Source: a virus
Virus record (IMG/VR): IMGVR_UViG_3300047322_000607
Span: 1-64,000 of that record
DNA length: 64,000 nucleotides
Direction: 5' to 3' (one strand)
Shown here: piece by piece, positions 42,941 through 50,666 of the stretch
Position numbering within the stretch: the first letter of the stretch is position 1
Layout of the letters: each line of letters starts with the position of its first letter
Program-made: the position numbers and the translations under genes
Notes under the pieces: generated by a model
Database searches by the model: none
What the model was told of the DNA's origin: nothing
Seen by the model: the letters and a program-made list of their open reading frames with translations, nothing else

Positions 42941-43144
42941 ATGGGCGCTCTCTGCTGCAGCGGCCTGCACTACCACCTCGACGAGCGCAGTCGCCGGCGC
43001 TGCTGCAACGGCGAGCGGATCGTCGCGGTCGAGGGTACACACATTCGCTATTTCGAGCCCGCAGGATCGGGCCCGACTTCGACACGTTGGCGGCTCCCGT
43101 CGACGGAGAAAGGACGGAAACACGATGGCACAACGGAAGAATGA
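42941..43144 (+). CDS. Small Cys-rich protein
   Basis: The 67-aa protein begins MGALCCSGLHYHLDERSRRRCC. Its Cys/His pairs may form a zinc knuckle. The last 20 bases overlap the next gene in another frame, so the C-terminal residues are uncertain. Confidence 0.5.
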   Translation: MGALCCSGLHYHLDERSRRRCCNGERIVAVEGTHIRYFEPAGSGPTSTRWRLPSTEKGRKHDGTTEE

Positions 43145-44390
43145 GGCGCCCCGGGTCTTTTGGGACGTCGCCCACCAGGTCGGCGCGCTGAAGGGCGGCC
43201 TCCTCGGATTCAACAAGAGCGGGAAGACGGTGACGGGGAGTCTCCTCGCCTGTGCGGCGCGGGAGGTGCTCGGTCTGAAGGGCCCGATCGGCTTCTATGA
43301 CACCGAAACCGGCTCGATGTACGTCCGCGATCTGATCCTGAAGCTGACCGGCCTCGAGCCGCTGATCAAGCGGAGCCGGTCGTTCGAAGACCTGCTCCGC
43401 TGGGGTCACCAGTGCGTCGAGGAGGGCGCGGCGGCCGGGATCTGCGACAGCATCACGCACCCGTGGCGCGAGCTCTGCGACTCCTACTTGACCGAGCTGA
43501 ACGCGGCGCGCGCGGTGCGGCGCTGGTCGCAGCAGAAGAAGCTCGAGTTTCAGGACTGGAACGTGATCAAACCGAAGTGGGGCCAGTGGACGGATTTCTA
43601 TCTCAACTCCCCGATCTCGATCGTGATCTGCGGTCGCGCCGGCTGGGAGTACGAGATGACCAAGAACGAAGAGACCGAAAAGAAGGAGCTCAACAAGGTC
43701 GGGATCAAGATGAAGACGGAGGGGGAATTCGGTTTCGAGCCGTCGCTGCTGATCCAGATGGAAGCCGAGCAGGAGCTGAAGCAGGGGTCTCCGGTCCCGA
43801 CGATCATCCGCCGCGCGACCGTGCTCGGCGATCGCTTTTCGGTGATCGATGGCCAGTCGACGACCTTCGCTTCGTTCAACTCGCAGAAGATGGCCGAGGT
43901 CAAGCAGGCCTACAAGGCGGTGCTCGACTTCTTCCGTCCGCACCTGTCGCTCCTGGTGAGCGGCGCGCACCCGACCGTCGACCTCACCAGCAAAACGGAA
44001 TTCGGCCTCGGCGAGGACGGCTCGACTAGCTGGCAAGAGGAGAAGCGCCAGCGGGTGATCCTGTGCGAAGAGATTCAAGGGCTCTTTGTCTCGCACATCC
44101 CCGGGCAAGCGGCGGCCGACAAGAAGAAAAAGGCCGACCTCCTCGAGGAGTTCTTTCGCACCCGGTCGTGGACCGCGGTCGAGGGGTTGCGCTCGAGCGT
44201 CCTTCGCGATGGCCTGCTGAAGCTGCGCGGCAAGCTCGCCCCCGGATCGGTCCCGGCCCAGGCGGCGCAACCCCAGGATCCGGACGTCGACTTCGGAGAC
44301 CCGGCGGCGAAGAACGCGCCGGATAGCACGAGCCTTACCGACCAGCCTCCGCCGGAAGAGCCGGCCGGCGAAGGCGAAGCGCAGGCGTAG
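43125..44390 (+). CDS. P-loop ATPase, AAA_24/Sak4-like recombination candidate
   Basis: ATG 43125 follows AAAGGACGGAAAC. The 421-aa protein has a P-loop, LLGFNKSGKT (residues 26-35), then GFYDTETGSMYVRDL, a pattern seen in phage AAA_24/RecA-like ATPases, some of which (Sak4) anneal or exchange DNA strands. It lies near a RusA-like gene and the replication genes, which fits recombination. The C-terminal 60 residues are acidic and disordered-looking. Function by analogy only. Confidence 0.7.
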   Translation: MAQRKNEAPRVFWDVAHQVGALKGGLLGFNKSGKTVTGSLLACAAREVLGLKGPIGFYDTETGSMYVRDLILKLTGLEPLIKRSRSFEDLLRWGHQCVEEGAAAGICDSITHPWRELCDSYLTELNAARAVRRWSQQKKLEFQDWNVIKPKWGQWTDFYLNSPISIVICGRAGWEYEMTKNEETEKKELNKVGIKMKTEGEFGFEPSLLIQMEAEQELKQGSPVPTIIRRATVLGDRFSVIDGQSTTFASFNSQKMAEVKQAYKAVLDFFRPHLSLLVSGAHPTVDLTSKTEFGLGEDGSTSWQEEKRQRVILCEEIQGLFVSHIPGQAAADKKKKADLLEEFFRTRSWTAVEGLRSSVLRDGLLKLRGKLAPGSVPAQAAQPQDPDVDFGDPAAKNAPDSTSLTDQPPPEEPAGEGEAQA

Positions 44391-44396
44391 AGGTTT

Positions 44397-44519
44397 GGAA
44401 GCGGGGCGCGGCGCGCCCGGGGCGTGATGGGGAAGACTGCAAGGCGCCGATCGCGCAATTTTGCGGGACGGTAGAGCCGACGATTCTCGAGTACGACGCG
44501 CCCCCGCTTCCGATTTTTT
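44397..44519 (+). terminator. Terminator with a long loop after the ATPase gene
   Basis: GGAAGCGGGGCGCG (44397-44410) pairs with CGCGCCCCCGCTTCC (44497-44511, one bulged base), followed by GATTTTTTG. The arms are about 86 bases apart and the loop has extra GC-rich hairpin potential. It probably ends the replication operon transcript. Confidence 0.65.
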
Positions 44520-44520
44520 G

Positions 44521-44754
44521 ATGGCGATCCGGTTTCCATACGAGGAGCTCGGCGCGGCCGACCGCTACGGCGGCTATCCCCGGCGGCGGCGCGCACGGCT
44601 CCCCTTCCTGCTGCTCGGCGCGCTGGCGCTGGTGGCGATCGCATGTGGGGTTTTTCAATGGGAGAGAGCAAGATCGAATGGTGCGACTGTGTGTGGAACC
44701 CGACGCGCGGGTGCTCCCTGGTCTCGCCCGGCTGCACCAACTGCTACGCGATGA
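44521..44754 (+). CDS. Doubtful small membrane protein frame
   Basis: An ATG right after the terminator T-run opens a 77-aa frame with one hydrophobic segment (LPFLLLGALALVAIACGVF). There is no ribosome-binding site, and the last 100 bases overlap the DUF5131 gene, where this frame reads like a shadow. It may be real only in its first half, or simply be the leader of the next gene. Confidence 0.3.
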   Translation: MAIRFPYEELGAADRYGGYPRRRRARLPFLLLGALALVAIACGVFQWERARSNGATVCGTRRAGAPWSRPAAPTATR

Positions 44755-45710
44755 AGCAGGCGCATCGCTTCTCCGGCCCGGGGCGCGCCTACGAGGGGTT
44801 GACCAGGTTGCGCGACAAGGGCGGCCCGGTCTGGACCGGGAAGATCGTGCTCGTCCCGGAGGCGCTCGTCGCGCCGCTGACCTGGCGCCGGCCGTCGAGG
44901 GTCTTCGTCAATTCGATGTCCGACCTCTTCCACGAGGGTCTGACCAACGAGCAGATCGCGGCGGTCTTCGGTGTGATGGCTGCTTGCCCGAAACACACCT
45001 TCCAAGTGCTCACCAAACGCGCCGATCGGATGCTGCGTTGGTTCGATTGGGTCGCACGGCAAACGCCGGATCCGTGGACGCATTGTCACTCCGAAGCGCT
45101 GGCGCGCGACAACGAGGAAGCGATCATCCACACCCATAGCAACGAAGTGATCGGGCGCCCGTGGCCTCTCCCGAACGTCTGGATCGGGGTCTCGGTCGAG
45201 GATCAACCGCGCGCCGAGGAGCGGATCCCGCTCCTGCTGAACGTCCCGGCGATGGTGCGCTTCCTCTCGATCGAGCCGCTGCTCGGTCCGGTCGACCTGC
45301 GGAAGTGGTTTCGCCTCTCCCGGTTCAAGCAGGATTACGACGCGCTGATCGGGAAGACCCCGGGCGGCGAGCAAGGGATCCCCGACCATCTACGATGGAA
45401 CGGAGTGCTCCCCCAGTCGCTGCACTGGGCGATCGTCGGCGGCGAGAGCGGCAACGGGGCGCGCTCCTGCGAAATCGGATGGATCCGGGAAGTGGTGAGG
45501 GTGGCGAAGATCTGCGGTGTCCCGGTCTTCGTGAAGCAGTTGGGAGCATGGCCCGAAGAGCACATTCGCCCGACCGGGGCGTCCGACGATGGCGGCGACA
45601 TGATCCCCCTTCGCCTCGAGAGCAAGAAGGGCGGCGACCCGGCGGAGTGGCCGGAGGATCTGCGGGTGCGGGAATTCCCGTTCCCCTATACCGCGAGCTC
45701 GGCGAGCTGA
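44658..45710 (+). CDS. DUF5131 (phage Gp37/Gp68) family protein
   Basis: The 350-aa protein starts with MGESKIEWCDCVWNPTRGC, the usual opening of this family, so ATG 44658 is preferred over 44643. Cys19, Cys26 and Cys29 (GCSLVSPGCTNCYA) form a Cys-rich site like that of radical-SAM or other iron-sulfur proteins. FLSIEPLLGPVDL and PVFVKQLGAWP are further hallmarks. The biochemical role of the family is unknown to me. Its stop overlaps the next start (TGATG). Confidence 0.85.
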   Translation: MGESKIEWCDCVWNPTRGCSLVSPGCTNCYAMKQAHRFSGPGRAYEGLTRLRDKGGPVWTGKIVLVPEALVAPLTWRRPSRVFVNSMSDLFHEGLTNEQIAAVFGVMAACPKHTFQVLTKRADRMLRWFDWVARQTPDPWTHCHSEALARDNEEAIIHTHSNEVIGRPWPLPNVWIGVSVEDQPRAEERIPLLLNVPAMVRFLSIEPLLGPVDLRKWFRLSRFKQDYDALIGKTPGGEQGIPDHLRWNGVLPQSLHWAIVGGESGNGARSCEIGWIREVVRVAKICGVPVFVKQLGAWPEEHIRPTGASDDGGDMIPLRLESKKGGDPAEWPEDLRVREFPFPYTASSAS

Positions 45711-45952
45711 TGGCCGGCCGGTGTACCACGCACGGTTGCGGCCGCTTGCTGCGCGAGGACGGGACTTGTCCCAACCTGTGCGATCGCTTCCGCGGCGGCT
45801 GGCGCAAGCGCGCCACGGTGAAGGCGCAACCGCTCGACGTCGCGATCGGGATCAATCCCCGTGACCTCCCGGCGCTCGACGAGCAGGGCGCCGAGCTCCG
45901 CGCCAAGCAGTCGGCGCGCGCGCGGCGCGGCTGGCGCACGAGGTCGCGGTGA
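45710..45952 (+). CDS. Small zinc-knuckle protein
   Basis: ATG 45710 shares a base with the previous TGA. The 80-aa protein begins MAGRCTTHGCGRLLREDGTC, a Cys/His cluster, and is basic overall. It could bind nucleic acid; no family is recognised. Confidence 0.55.
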   Translation: MAGRCTTHGCGRLLREDGTCPNLCDRFRGGWRKRATVKAQPLDVAIGINPRDLPALDEQGAELRAKQSARARRGWRTRSR

Positions 45953-46227
45953 GCGCCTGCGGCTGCACTCCAATCGCGCCGAGCGGCTACACGATCAACC
46001 CCGATTGCCTGAAGCACGGCGATCGCCGGCGCAACGCGACGCACTTCCGGTGCATCTGCCCCGACTACCTGAACGCCTTCACCTATTGCCCAGTCGCGGC
46101 GGAGAACGCCGAGCGTGGGATCGAAGGGTGCCTTCCGCGCTTCATACCGAAGGCCCCCAAGAAGGCGCCCGTCGAGGGCGAGCCGGTCGAGGCGCCGAAG
46201 CCGAAGAAGCCCCGGAGGAGAGCATGA
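45949..46227 (+). CDS. Cys-rich protein with basic tail
   Basis: GTG 45949 overlaps the previous stop. The 92-aa protein has ACGCTPIAPSG, CLKHGDRRR, CICPDY and CPVAAE, a pattern of paired Cys/His, then a Lys/Pro-rich tail. It probably binds zinc; function unknown. Confidence 0.55.
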   Translation: MSACGCTPIAPSGYTINPDCLKHGDRRRNATHFRCICPDYLNAFTYCPVAAENAERGIEGCLPRFIPKAPKKAPVEGEPVEAPKPKKPRRRA

Positions 46228-46448
46228 GCGTCGACCTCGACGACGTCGCCGACCTGGTCGCCGCGACCGGCGCCGCGCTGCGGCTCGCCGAGCAGATCCA
46301 CGATGAATCTCGGAGCGAAAACAGCAAAGCCGCGGTGAAGGCGGCGATCATCCTCGCCGGCGCCGCGGTCAAGCTGGCGGCCTCGGAGCGCCACCGGCTG
46401 GCGCTCGAGCTCGGTCGCGAGAAGCGCAAAGGGAACGGGTCACCATGA
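46224..46448 (+). CDS. Small helical protein
   Basis: The 74-aa Ala/Leu/Glu-rich protein starts at ATG 46224, overlapping its neighbour. Two helices are likely. No family is recognised. Confidence 0.55.
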   Translation: MSVDLDDVADLVAATGAALRLAEQIHDESRSENSKAAVKAAIILAGAAVKLAASERHRLALELGREKRKGNGSP

Positions 46449-46663
46449 GCCGGAAGAAGATCAGCACGACGGTTTACATCACCCCCGAGCAGGACATCCG
46501 GTTGAAAGAGCTACACGACCGGACGAAGGTCCCGGTCGCCGAGTACATCCGGCAAGGGATCGACCTGGTGCTCCGGCACTACCAGGAGAAGCTACCCGGC
46601 CAGCGCCGGCTATTCGACGCCGGGACCGACCCGCTACCCCGCGGCGATGGCGAGGAGCGCTAG
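46445..46663 (+). CDS. Ribbon-helix-helix DNA-binding protein
   Basis: The 72-aa protein has the RHH pattern: a beta strand KISTTVYIT (residues 5-13), then helices EQDIRLKELHDRT and VAEYIRQGIDLVL. Such proteins dimerise and bind operators. It is a candidate regulator within the early block; its target is unknown. Confidence 0.75.
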   Translation: MSRKKISTTVYITPEQDIRLKELHDRTKVPVAEYIRQGIDLVLRHYQEKLPGQRRLFDAGTDPLPRGDGEER

Positions 46664-46918
46664 ATGCTGACCGCTCACGAGGAAGCGCTACACGAGCTGT
46701 GGAAGTCTCTCGCGACCGATGGCGCCAACGAGGCGAGCCTCGAGGTCGCGCGCGCGGTGATCGAGGGCTACCGGAAAGCCGGCTTCATTACCGACATCGC
46801 GGCGAAGGTCTGGAGCTCCGCGATCGAGAAGTGTCCCGGTCACAACTGCTCGGCGATCTGGTGTGCCTACTGCGGCGATCTCCCGATGGACGAAGACGAT
46901 CCGCGGAGGGACCCATGA
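46664..46918 (+). CDS. Hypothetical protein with Cys cluster
   Basis: The 84-aa protein begins directly after the RHH stop codon. It is helical, then has CPGHNCSAIWCAYCG, a likely zinc site, and an acidic end. No family is recognised. Confidence 0.55.
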   Translation: MLTAHEEALHELWKSLATDGANEASLEVARAVIEGYRKAGFITDIAAKVWSSAIEKCPGHNCSAIWCAYCGDLPMDEDDPRRDP

Positions 46919-47403
46919 GGCGCGTTCGCCTGCGATCGATGTCGAAGAAGCGCGCGGCGGCGCTGAAGGCTCGTCGCGCTCCGGTCGAGGTCAACATCGG
47001 GATCCCGGAGAACCTCACGATCAAGCAGGCGGTCGAGGCCTTCCGGCGGGTCGAGGTGTCCACCGCGCGCCGCGCCGGGACCGCGCCGGCGAAGACCCTC
47101 CCGATGATCTCGAAGACCCTCCGGGTGCACTGGCGCACCCAACTTTGCGCGCACTGCGGGAAGGCACCGGCGATCGAGCCGCAGCACTTCCCCACCACCG
47201 GATCGAACGGGGTCGAGATCGATCTGCTCTCCTACCCGACCTGTCGGAAGTGTCACATCCGGTGCGACATGGCGGAGCGGAACGGCGGCTTCACCCGGGC
47301 GGACAAGGCGCTCGCCTTCCATAGTGCGTGGGAGGCGCTCGCGCGCCGCTATCCGACCGTGCTCCGGCTGGTGCTCGCCGAGCTCGCCGAGTCGGGCCGA
47401 TGA
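46915..47403 (+). CDS. HNH-like nuclease candidate (DUF968/Ref-like)
   Basis: The 162-aa protein has a metal-finger layout: CAHC (Cys78, Cys81), QHF (His91), then CRKCH (Cys110, Cys113, His114). This resembles HNH-related phage recombination proteins such as DUF968/Ref. The first 70 residues are basic and helical. It precedes promoter B. Nuclease activity is inferred from the finger pattern only. Confidence 0.65.
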   Translation: MRRVRLRSMSKKRAAALKARRAPVEVNIGIPENLTIKQAVEAFRRVEVSTARRAGTAPAKTLPMISKTLRVHWRTQLCAHCGKAPAIEPQHFPTTGSNGVEIDLLSYPTCRKCHIRCDMAERNGGFTRADKALAFHSAWEALARRYPTVLRLVLAELAESGR

Positions 47404-47436
47404 TTACTTGCGCAACCGCACCCGGGAGTGGTAGAT
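47404..47436 (+). promoter_or_regulatory. Conserved promoter element, site B
   Basis: Bases 47404-47422 read TTACTTGCGCAACCGCACC. TTGCGC is at 47408-47413 and GTAGAT at 47431-47436 with a 17-base spacer. The ATG of the Fis-like gene is 9 bases further on, without a ribosome-binding site. Confidence 0.7.
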
Positions 47437-47445
47437 CGGTCGTGC

Positions 47446-47775
47446 ATGATCAAGCCGACAAAGCCGGAGCTCCGAAAGCTGGTGAAGCGCCACAAGGGCA
47501 ACACCGCGGCGGCGGCGCGCGAGCTGGGGATCACCCGGCAGGGTCTCGGCTACCACCTGAAGCAGGCCGGTCTCGCCGATCTCTTGACCGAGAAGCGCGA
47601 CGAGCGGCGGCCGACAAAGGCGCAAGTGCTCGAGGCGCTCGCCGCGACGGCCTCCTACGCGCAGGCCTTCAAGCGGCTGAAGATGAAACGGCGGACCTTC
47701 TACAGCCTGGTCGCCGAGTACAAGATCACGGTCGCGTCGGTCGAGAAGCTCCGCGCGAAGTCTCCCCGCCAATAA
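47446..47775 (+). CDS. Tandem Fis-type helix-turn-helix protein, putative phage regulator
   Basis: The 109-aa basic protein has two HTH units: residues 16-43 (HKGNTAAAARELGITRQGLGY...) and 66-93 (AATASYAQAFKRLKMKRRTFY...). Both resemble the Fis/NtrC C-terminal DNA-binding domain. The ATG at 47446 is preferred; a GTG at 47428 lies in the promoter. It sits between sites B and C and may control promoters of that family, including its own. This is inference from position. Confidence 0.7.
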   Translation: MIKPTKPELRKLVKRHKGNTAAAARELGITRQGLGYHLKQAGLADLLTEKRDERRPTKAQVLEALAATASYAQAFKRLKMKRRTFYSLVAEYKITVASVEKLRAKSPRQ

Positions 47776-47808
47776 TTACTTGCGCTCCGGCACCTGCCCC
47801 GCGTAGGG
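47776..47808 (+). promoter_or_regulatory. Conserved promoter element, site C
   Basis: Bases 47776-47794 read TTACTTGCGCTCCGGCACC. TTGCGC is at 47780-47785 and GTAGGG at 47803-47808 (17-base spacer). The next gene's TTG start is 7 bases on; AGGGTGG in between may also serve as a weak ribosome-binding site. Confidence 0.65.
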
Positions 47809-47815
47809 TGGGCGC

Positions 47816-48049
47816 TTGAACTTCCCGATCAAGATCTGTTGCCCGTACTGCGGGATGGTCACGGCCTGCGACGTCGAGGCGCCGCGCGCAGTGGTCGCTC
47901 GGAAGACCGACCACCGATCGCGGCGGATGAAGTGCTGGTCGTGCGGCGCGCACCTGGTCGTGAAGATCACGGTCCGGCGCGCCGGGAAGGCGCCGCGGCG
48001 GTTCGTCTCGACCCGGCAGCGCGAGTTACCGATGAAGGCCCAGCCATGA
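47816..48049 (+). CDS. Small zinc-ribbon protein
   Basis: TTG 47816 starts a 77-aa protein placed right behind promoter C. CCPYCG (residues 8-13) and CWSCG (40-44) form a zinc ribbon; the C-terminal half is basic. It may bind nucleic acid. The TTG start is deduced from promoter distance and the absence of a later start before the first CxxC. Confidence 0.6.
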   Translation: MNFPIKICCPYCGMVTACDVEAPRAVVARKTDHRSRRMKCWSCGAHLVVKITVRRAGKAPRRFVSTRQRELPMKAQP

Positions 48050-48378
48050 GCGACGGGCCCGAAGGAGGACAGATCACGACGATCGCGGCGTGGCCAGATG
48101 ACACGCGCCCGGCGAGCAAGGGATCAGGCGTGGGGGGTCAACCGAGCTCCCCCGTGGATAGTAGCGGCCTTGCCGCGAGCACTACGAGATCCCCGGGTAT
48201 GGTCGACATCATGCGCGAGGCGCGCGGCTTTTCCGACGACGGGAGCGCGTCACCGAGGATACAGCTTGCCGGAGAATCGGGTGCTACAGCCGGGGTAGGA
48301 CCGGCCGATCGTCAGCTTTTCACCGAGCGGGAACGGCTGATCGCCGTGCTCCGCACCAAACACCAGGAGGGATCGGAC
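48046..48378 (+). other. Ambiguous stretch: N-terminal extension or untranslated spacer
   Basis: An ATG at 48046 overlaps the previous stop and stays open in frame with the next gene, which would add 111 residues. However, this stretch uses many codons rare elsewhere in the window (AGA, ATA, ACA, AGT, TCA, GGA), has low-complexity Ser/Gly content, and the strong AGGAGG site lies just before 48379. It may be spacer DNA with regulatory content. No clear promoter of the 19-bp type is seen. Confidence 0.4.
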
Positions 48379-48702
48379 ATGGCCAAAGGGAAGAAGAAGC
48401 GCGGATCGTCGAAGCAGACTCGGATCCCCGGGACCGAGCGCAAAGACGTCAACAAGGAGATCGAGAAGCTCGCCGCGAAGTACGTCGAGATCCGGGACGA
48501 GCGGATGAACCTCACCGAGCACGAGGTCGTCGCGAAGGCGGCGCTCGTCGCGGCGATGGACGCCAACAAGTTGACCACCTACCGGTGCGACGACAACGAT
48601 CTCGCCGTCGAGGTGATCGACGTCCACAACGTGAAGGTGCGCAAGGTCCCCCAGGTCGACGGCGATGCCGGCGAGGACGAGAGCGACGAGGCCGGAGCGT
48701 AG
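48379..48702 (+). CDS. Hypothetical early protein
   Basis: ATG 48379 follows CCAGGAGGGATCGGAC, a strong ribosome-binding site. The 107-aa protein has a basic start (MAKGKKKRGSSKQ), a helical middle (VNKEIEKLAAKYVEIRDERM) and an acidic end. Similar small proteins occur in phage DNA-metabolism regions. A longer form starting at 48046 is possible. Confidence 0.65.
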   Translation: MAKGKKKRGSSKQTRIPGTERKDVNKEIEKLAAKYVEIRDERMNLTEHEVVAKAALVAAMDANKLTTYRCDDNDLAVEVIDVHNVKVRKVPQVDGDAGEDESDEAGA

Positions 48703-48714
48703 GAGGGTCCCCCA

Positions 48715-49059
48715 GTGAAGCCGCACCGAATCGAGGTGATCGACATGACCGAGCGGACCCGGAGCGAACAGGCGGCGGAGTTTCGCGTGCGCCTGCAGGA
48801 GCTCGAGCAGGAGGTCGCCACGGTGCGCGCGGCCTGGCATGCGGCCCCGGCCGGTCCCGGGAAGGACGCCGCAGGCGCTCGGCTCGACCTGTTGAGTCCC
48901 TACGTTGCCGCCCAGCGGGCCCAGCTGGGGCTACTGGAGCGCGCCGCGGCGCTCGAGGCGCACGACGCCGAGAAGACCGCCGACCCCGCGCCGGCCGGCG
49001 CCGAGGAGGCGACCCGCGCCTACCTCGAGCTGAAGGCCGAACGTTGGCCCGAAGGATGA
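48715..49059 (+). CDS. Coiled-coil hypothetical protein
   Basis: GTG 48715 follows GGAGGGTCCCCCA; an ATG at 48745 is an alternative. The 114-aa protein is helical (EFRVRLQELEQEVATVRAAW) with an acidic/Ala-rich end. Family unknown. Confidence 0.55.
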   Translation: MKPHRIEVIDMTERTRSEQAAEFRVRLQELEQEVATVRAAWHAAPAGPGKDAAGARLDLLSPYVAAQRAQLGLLERAAALEAHDAEKTADPAPAGAEEATRAYLELKAERWPEG

Positions 49060-49078
49060 CTTCGCGGGAGGTGCGGCC

Positions 49079-49381
49079 ATGCGGGAGCCGGTGAAAGACC
49101 GGCAGGCGCCGGCGGTCCCCATGACGCCGGCGCTCGTTTCTTCCCTCCGGCGGATCCGTCACGCCTTCGTCCGGATCGGGTGTGACGAGCCCTACCAGAC
49201 CCCCACCTATCGGCACGCCTACGGCTGCAAGAGCTGGTGCGAATGGTGGGAGACCTATCACGACCTGGTCGCACCCGAGATCGCCCGGCTGCTCGAGGAG
49301 GTCACGGCGGCCGCGAAGCCGTGCGCGTTGTGCATCGCCGAGGCGGCCGCCGAGGGCGACGATCTTCGAACGTTCCCCTAA
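49079..49381 (+). CDS. Hypothetical protein with Cys/Trp-rich core
   Basis: ATG 49079 follows GGGAGGTGCGGCC. The 100-aa protein has FVRIGCDEPYQ, YGCKSWCEWWETYH and CALCIAEA, giving five Cys. No family is recognised; metal binding is possible. Confidence 0.55.
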   Translation: MREPVKDRQAPAVPMTPALVSSLRRIRHAFVRIGCDEPYQTPTYRHAYGCKSWCEWWETYHDLVAPEIARLLEEVTAAAKPCALCIAEAAAEGDDLRTFP

Positions 49382-49422
49382 CCCCCCACCACCGGCACAG
49401 GTCTAGCAGGAGCATCGACCCC

Positions 49423-49749
49423 ATGACCACCAAGACCGTATCCCCGATCCGACCGCCCGGGACCCCGCTACAACGCGCCACGGCCGAAGCGGAAGCCGAG
49501 GACGACGAGGACACCCCGGACGGCCCGGGACCGCTCGAGAAGGCCATCGCGCGCGCCGAGCGCACGGTGATCACCGTCTACCTGAAGAAGAACGGCGGCA
49601 ACCTGAGCGCGACGGCTCGAGCGCTGCGCATCGGGCGCCGGACCCTCGACCTCAAGATCGACGCGCTCGGCTTGCGCGAAGAGGCCTCGCAGATGCGCGC
49701 CGAGAGCGGCGCCAAGGGTCGGCGCGCCAGCACCGACCACGCCGGTTGA
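49423..49749 (+). CDS. Fis-type DNA-binding protein, putative regulator
   Basis: ATG 49423 follows AGCAGGAGCATCGACCC. The 108-aa protein has an acidic N-terminus and a single Fis-like HTH at residues 57-84 (NGGNLSATARALRIGRRTLD...). It is followed by the largest repeat-rich intergenic region of this block, which may be its target. Confidence 0.7.
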   Translation: MTTKTVSPIRPPGTPLQRATAEAEAEDDEDTPDGPGPLEKAIARAERTVITVYLKKNGGNLSATARALRIGRRTLDLKIDALGLREEASQMRAESGAKGRRASTDHAG

Positions 49750-49971
49750 TAGCGCAAGTTACTGCGCAACTATTGCGACCCCCGAAAAAAGATTGCGTAG
49801 CAGCATAACCCCGCAGCAGCTGCGCACATAACCGCGCTACTCCCCGAAACACCCCCCGATCGCTCTGCAATCTTTGCGAGGCTGCACCTCTCGACCGCTC
49901 GCCGATCCCCGCGCGCGGCGTAGCGCCGAAAGCTGCGCAATTAGGCACGCCGACTGCAGAGACCCCGGAGC
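49750..49971 (+). promoter_or_regulatory. Repeat-rich intergenic control region
   Basis: These 222 bases contain no gene. TGCGCA or TTGCG units recur (near 49764, 49773, 49792, 49821, 49875, 49934), several in opposing orientation. The minus strand near 49765 reads TAACTTGCGC, close to the core of the 19-bp element, and TTGCGAGGCTGCACC (49874-49888) matches its TTGCG-N5-GCACC skeleton. No convincing -10 box was found. It looks like a multi-site operator region. Confidence 0.5.
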
Positions 49972-50241
49972 ATGGAAACGACGACCACCGCGGAGACTCT
50001 GAAAATCGGCGACCGGTTCACGATCGCCGGCTACGCGACCAAGAAGGTCGATAACGGGACCTTCGAAGTCTGCAACATCCTCGACCTCGACGAATCCCAC
50101 AAGGCGAACCCGGAGCTCCTCTATCTGCGCGTCGTGCGCGGCGCGGTGACCACCGGCCGTAACTCGACTCAGATCCGCGGCGGGCGCCGGTCGTGGCTGG
50201 TGCGCCTCGAGGGCGAAGGCTTCCTCAAGGTGGTGCGCTAG
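49972..50241 (+). CDS. Hypothetical small beta-rich protein
   Basis: The 89-aa protein starts at ATG 49972, after CCCCGGAGC, where the GGAG is too close for ideal ribosome binding. It is beta-rich (LKIGDRFTIAGYATKKVDNG). No family is recognised. It is the first gene of a new coupled run. Confidence 0.6.
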   Translation: METTTTAETLKIGDRFTIAGYATKKVDNGTFEVCNILDLDESHKANPELLYLRVVRGAVTTGRNSTQIRGGRRSWLVRLEGEGFLKVVR

Positions 50242-50522
50242 TGGCCCCCGAGTTCGACACCGCGCAGCGCCGGACCTTCGACCAGCTCGCCGGCCTCGAG
50301 CGGCGCGCGGCGGTTCGCGCGGCGAAGCGGGCGGCGCAGGTCGGCGGGCCCGACCCGCTGGTGAAGCGCGGCGACTACGCGCTCGGCATGGCGCGCCGGC
50401 TCGGCTTCTTCGCCTGCATCGGGCGCTCGCCGATCGCGATGGCCTTCGTCGGTCGCAAGATCCGCGAGAGCTACGCGCGCCGCGACGTCGCTCCGCTCCC
50501 CGCCGACCTGGAGACCCTCTAG
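50241..50522 (+). CDS. Hypothetical protein
   Basis: GTG 50241 shares its G with the previous TAG. The 93-aa basic, helical protein has LVKRGDYALGMARRLGFF. Function unknown. Confidence 0.55.
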   Translation: MAPEFDTAQRRTFDQLAGLERRAAVRAAKRAAQVGGPDPLVKRGDYALGMARRLGFFACIGRSPIAMAFVGRKIRESYARRDVAPLPADLETL

Positions 50523-50525
50523 CCC

Positions 50526-50666
50526 ATGGAAAATCTCGCGACTCTTTTCGGTTGGATCGACCTCTTCAAGTCCACCTGTAGGGATAAAGGAATCTCGATC
50601 TGCTCTCCGTCGGCTGCCATCGCCATCATGCGCCGCGTTGGCGTGCGCCTTCGGGTCGAGTCGTGA
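50526..50666 (+). CDS. Very small coupled protein
   Basis: A 46-aa frame (MENLATLFGWIDLFKSTC...) runs from ATG 50526 to a TGA that overlaps the next GTG (GTGA), the coupling pattern of this block. Its base composition is less GC-rich than its neighbours. It fills what would otherwise be a 140-base gap. Confidence 0.5.
   Translation: MENLATLFGWIDLFKSTCRDKGISICSPSAAIAIMRRVGVRLRVES

Noticed and set aside
49874-49888. Seventh copy of the promoter element (TTGCGAGGCTGCACC)
   Set aside because: Only the TTGCG-N5-GCACC skeleton matches, the upstream TTAC is missing and there is no -10-like box at 16-17 bases.
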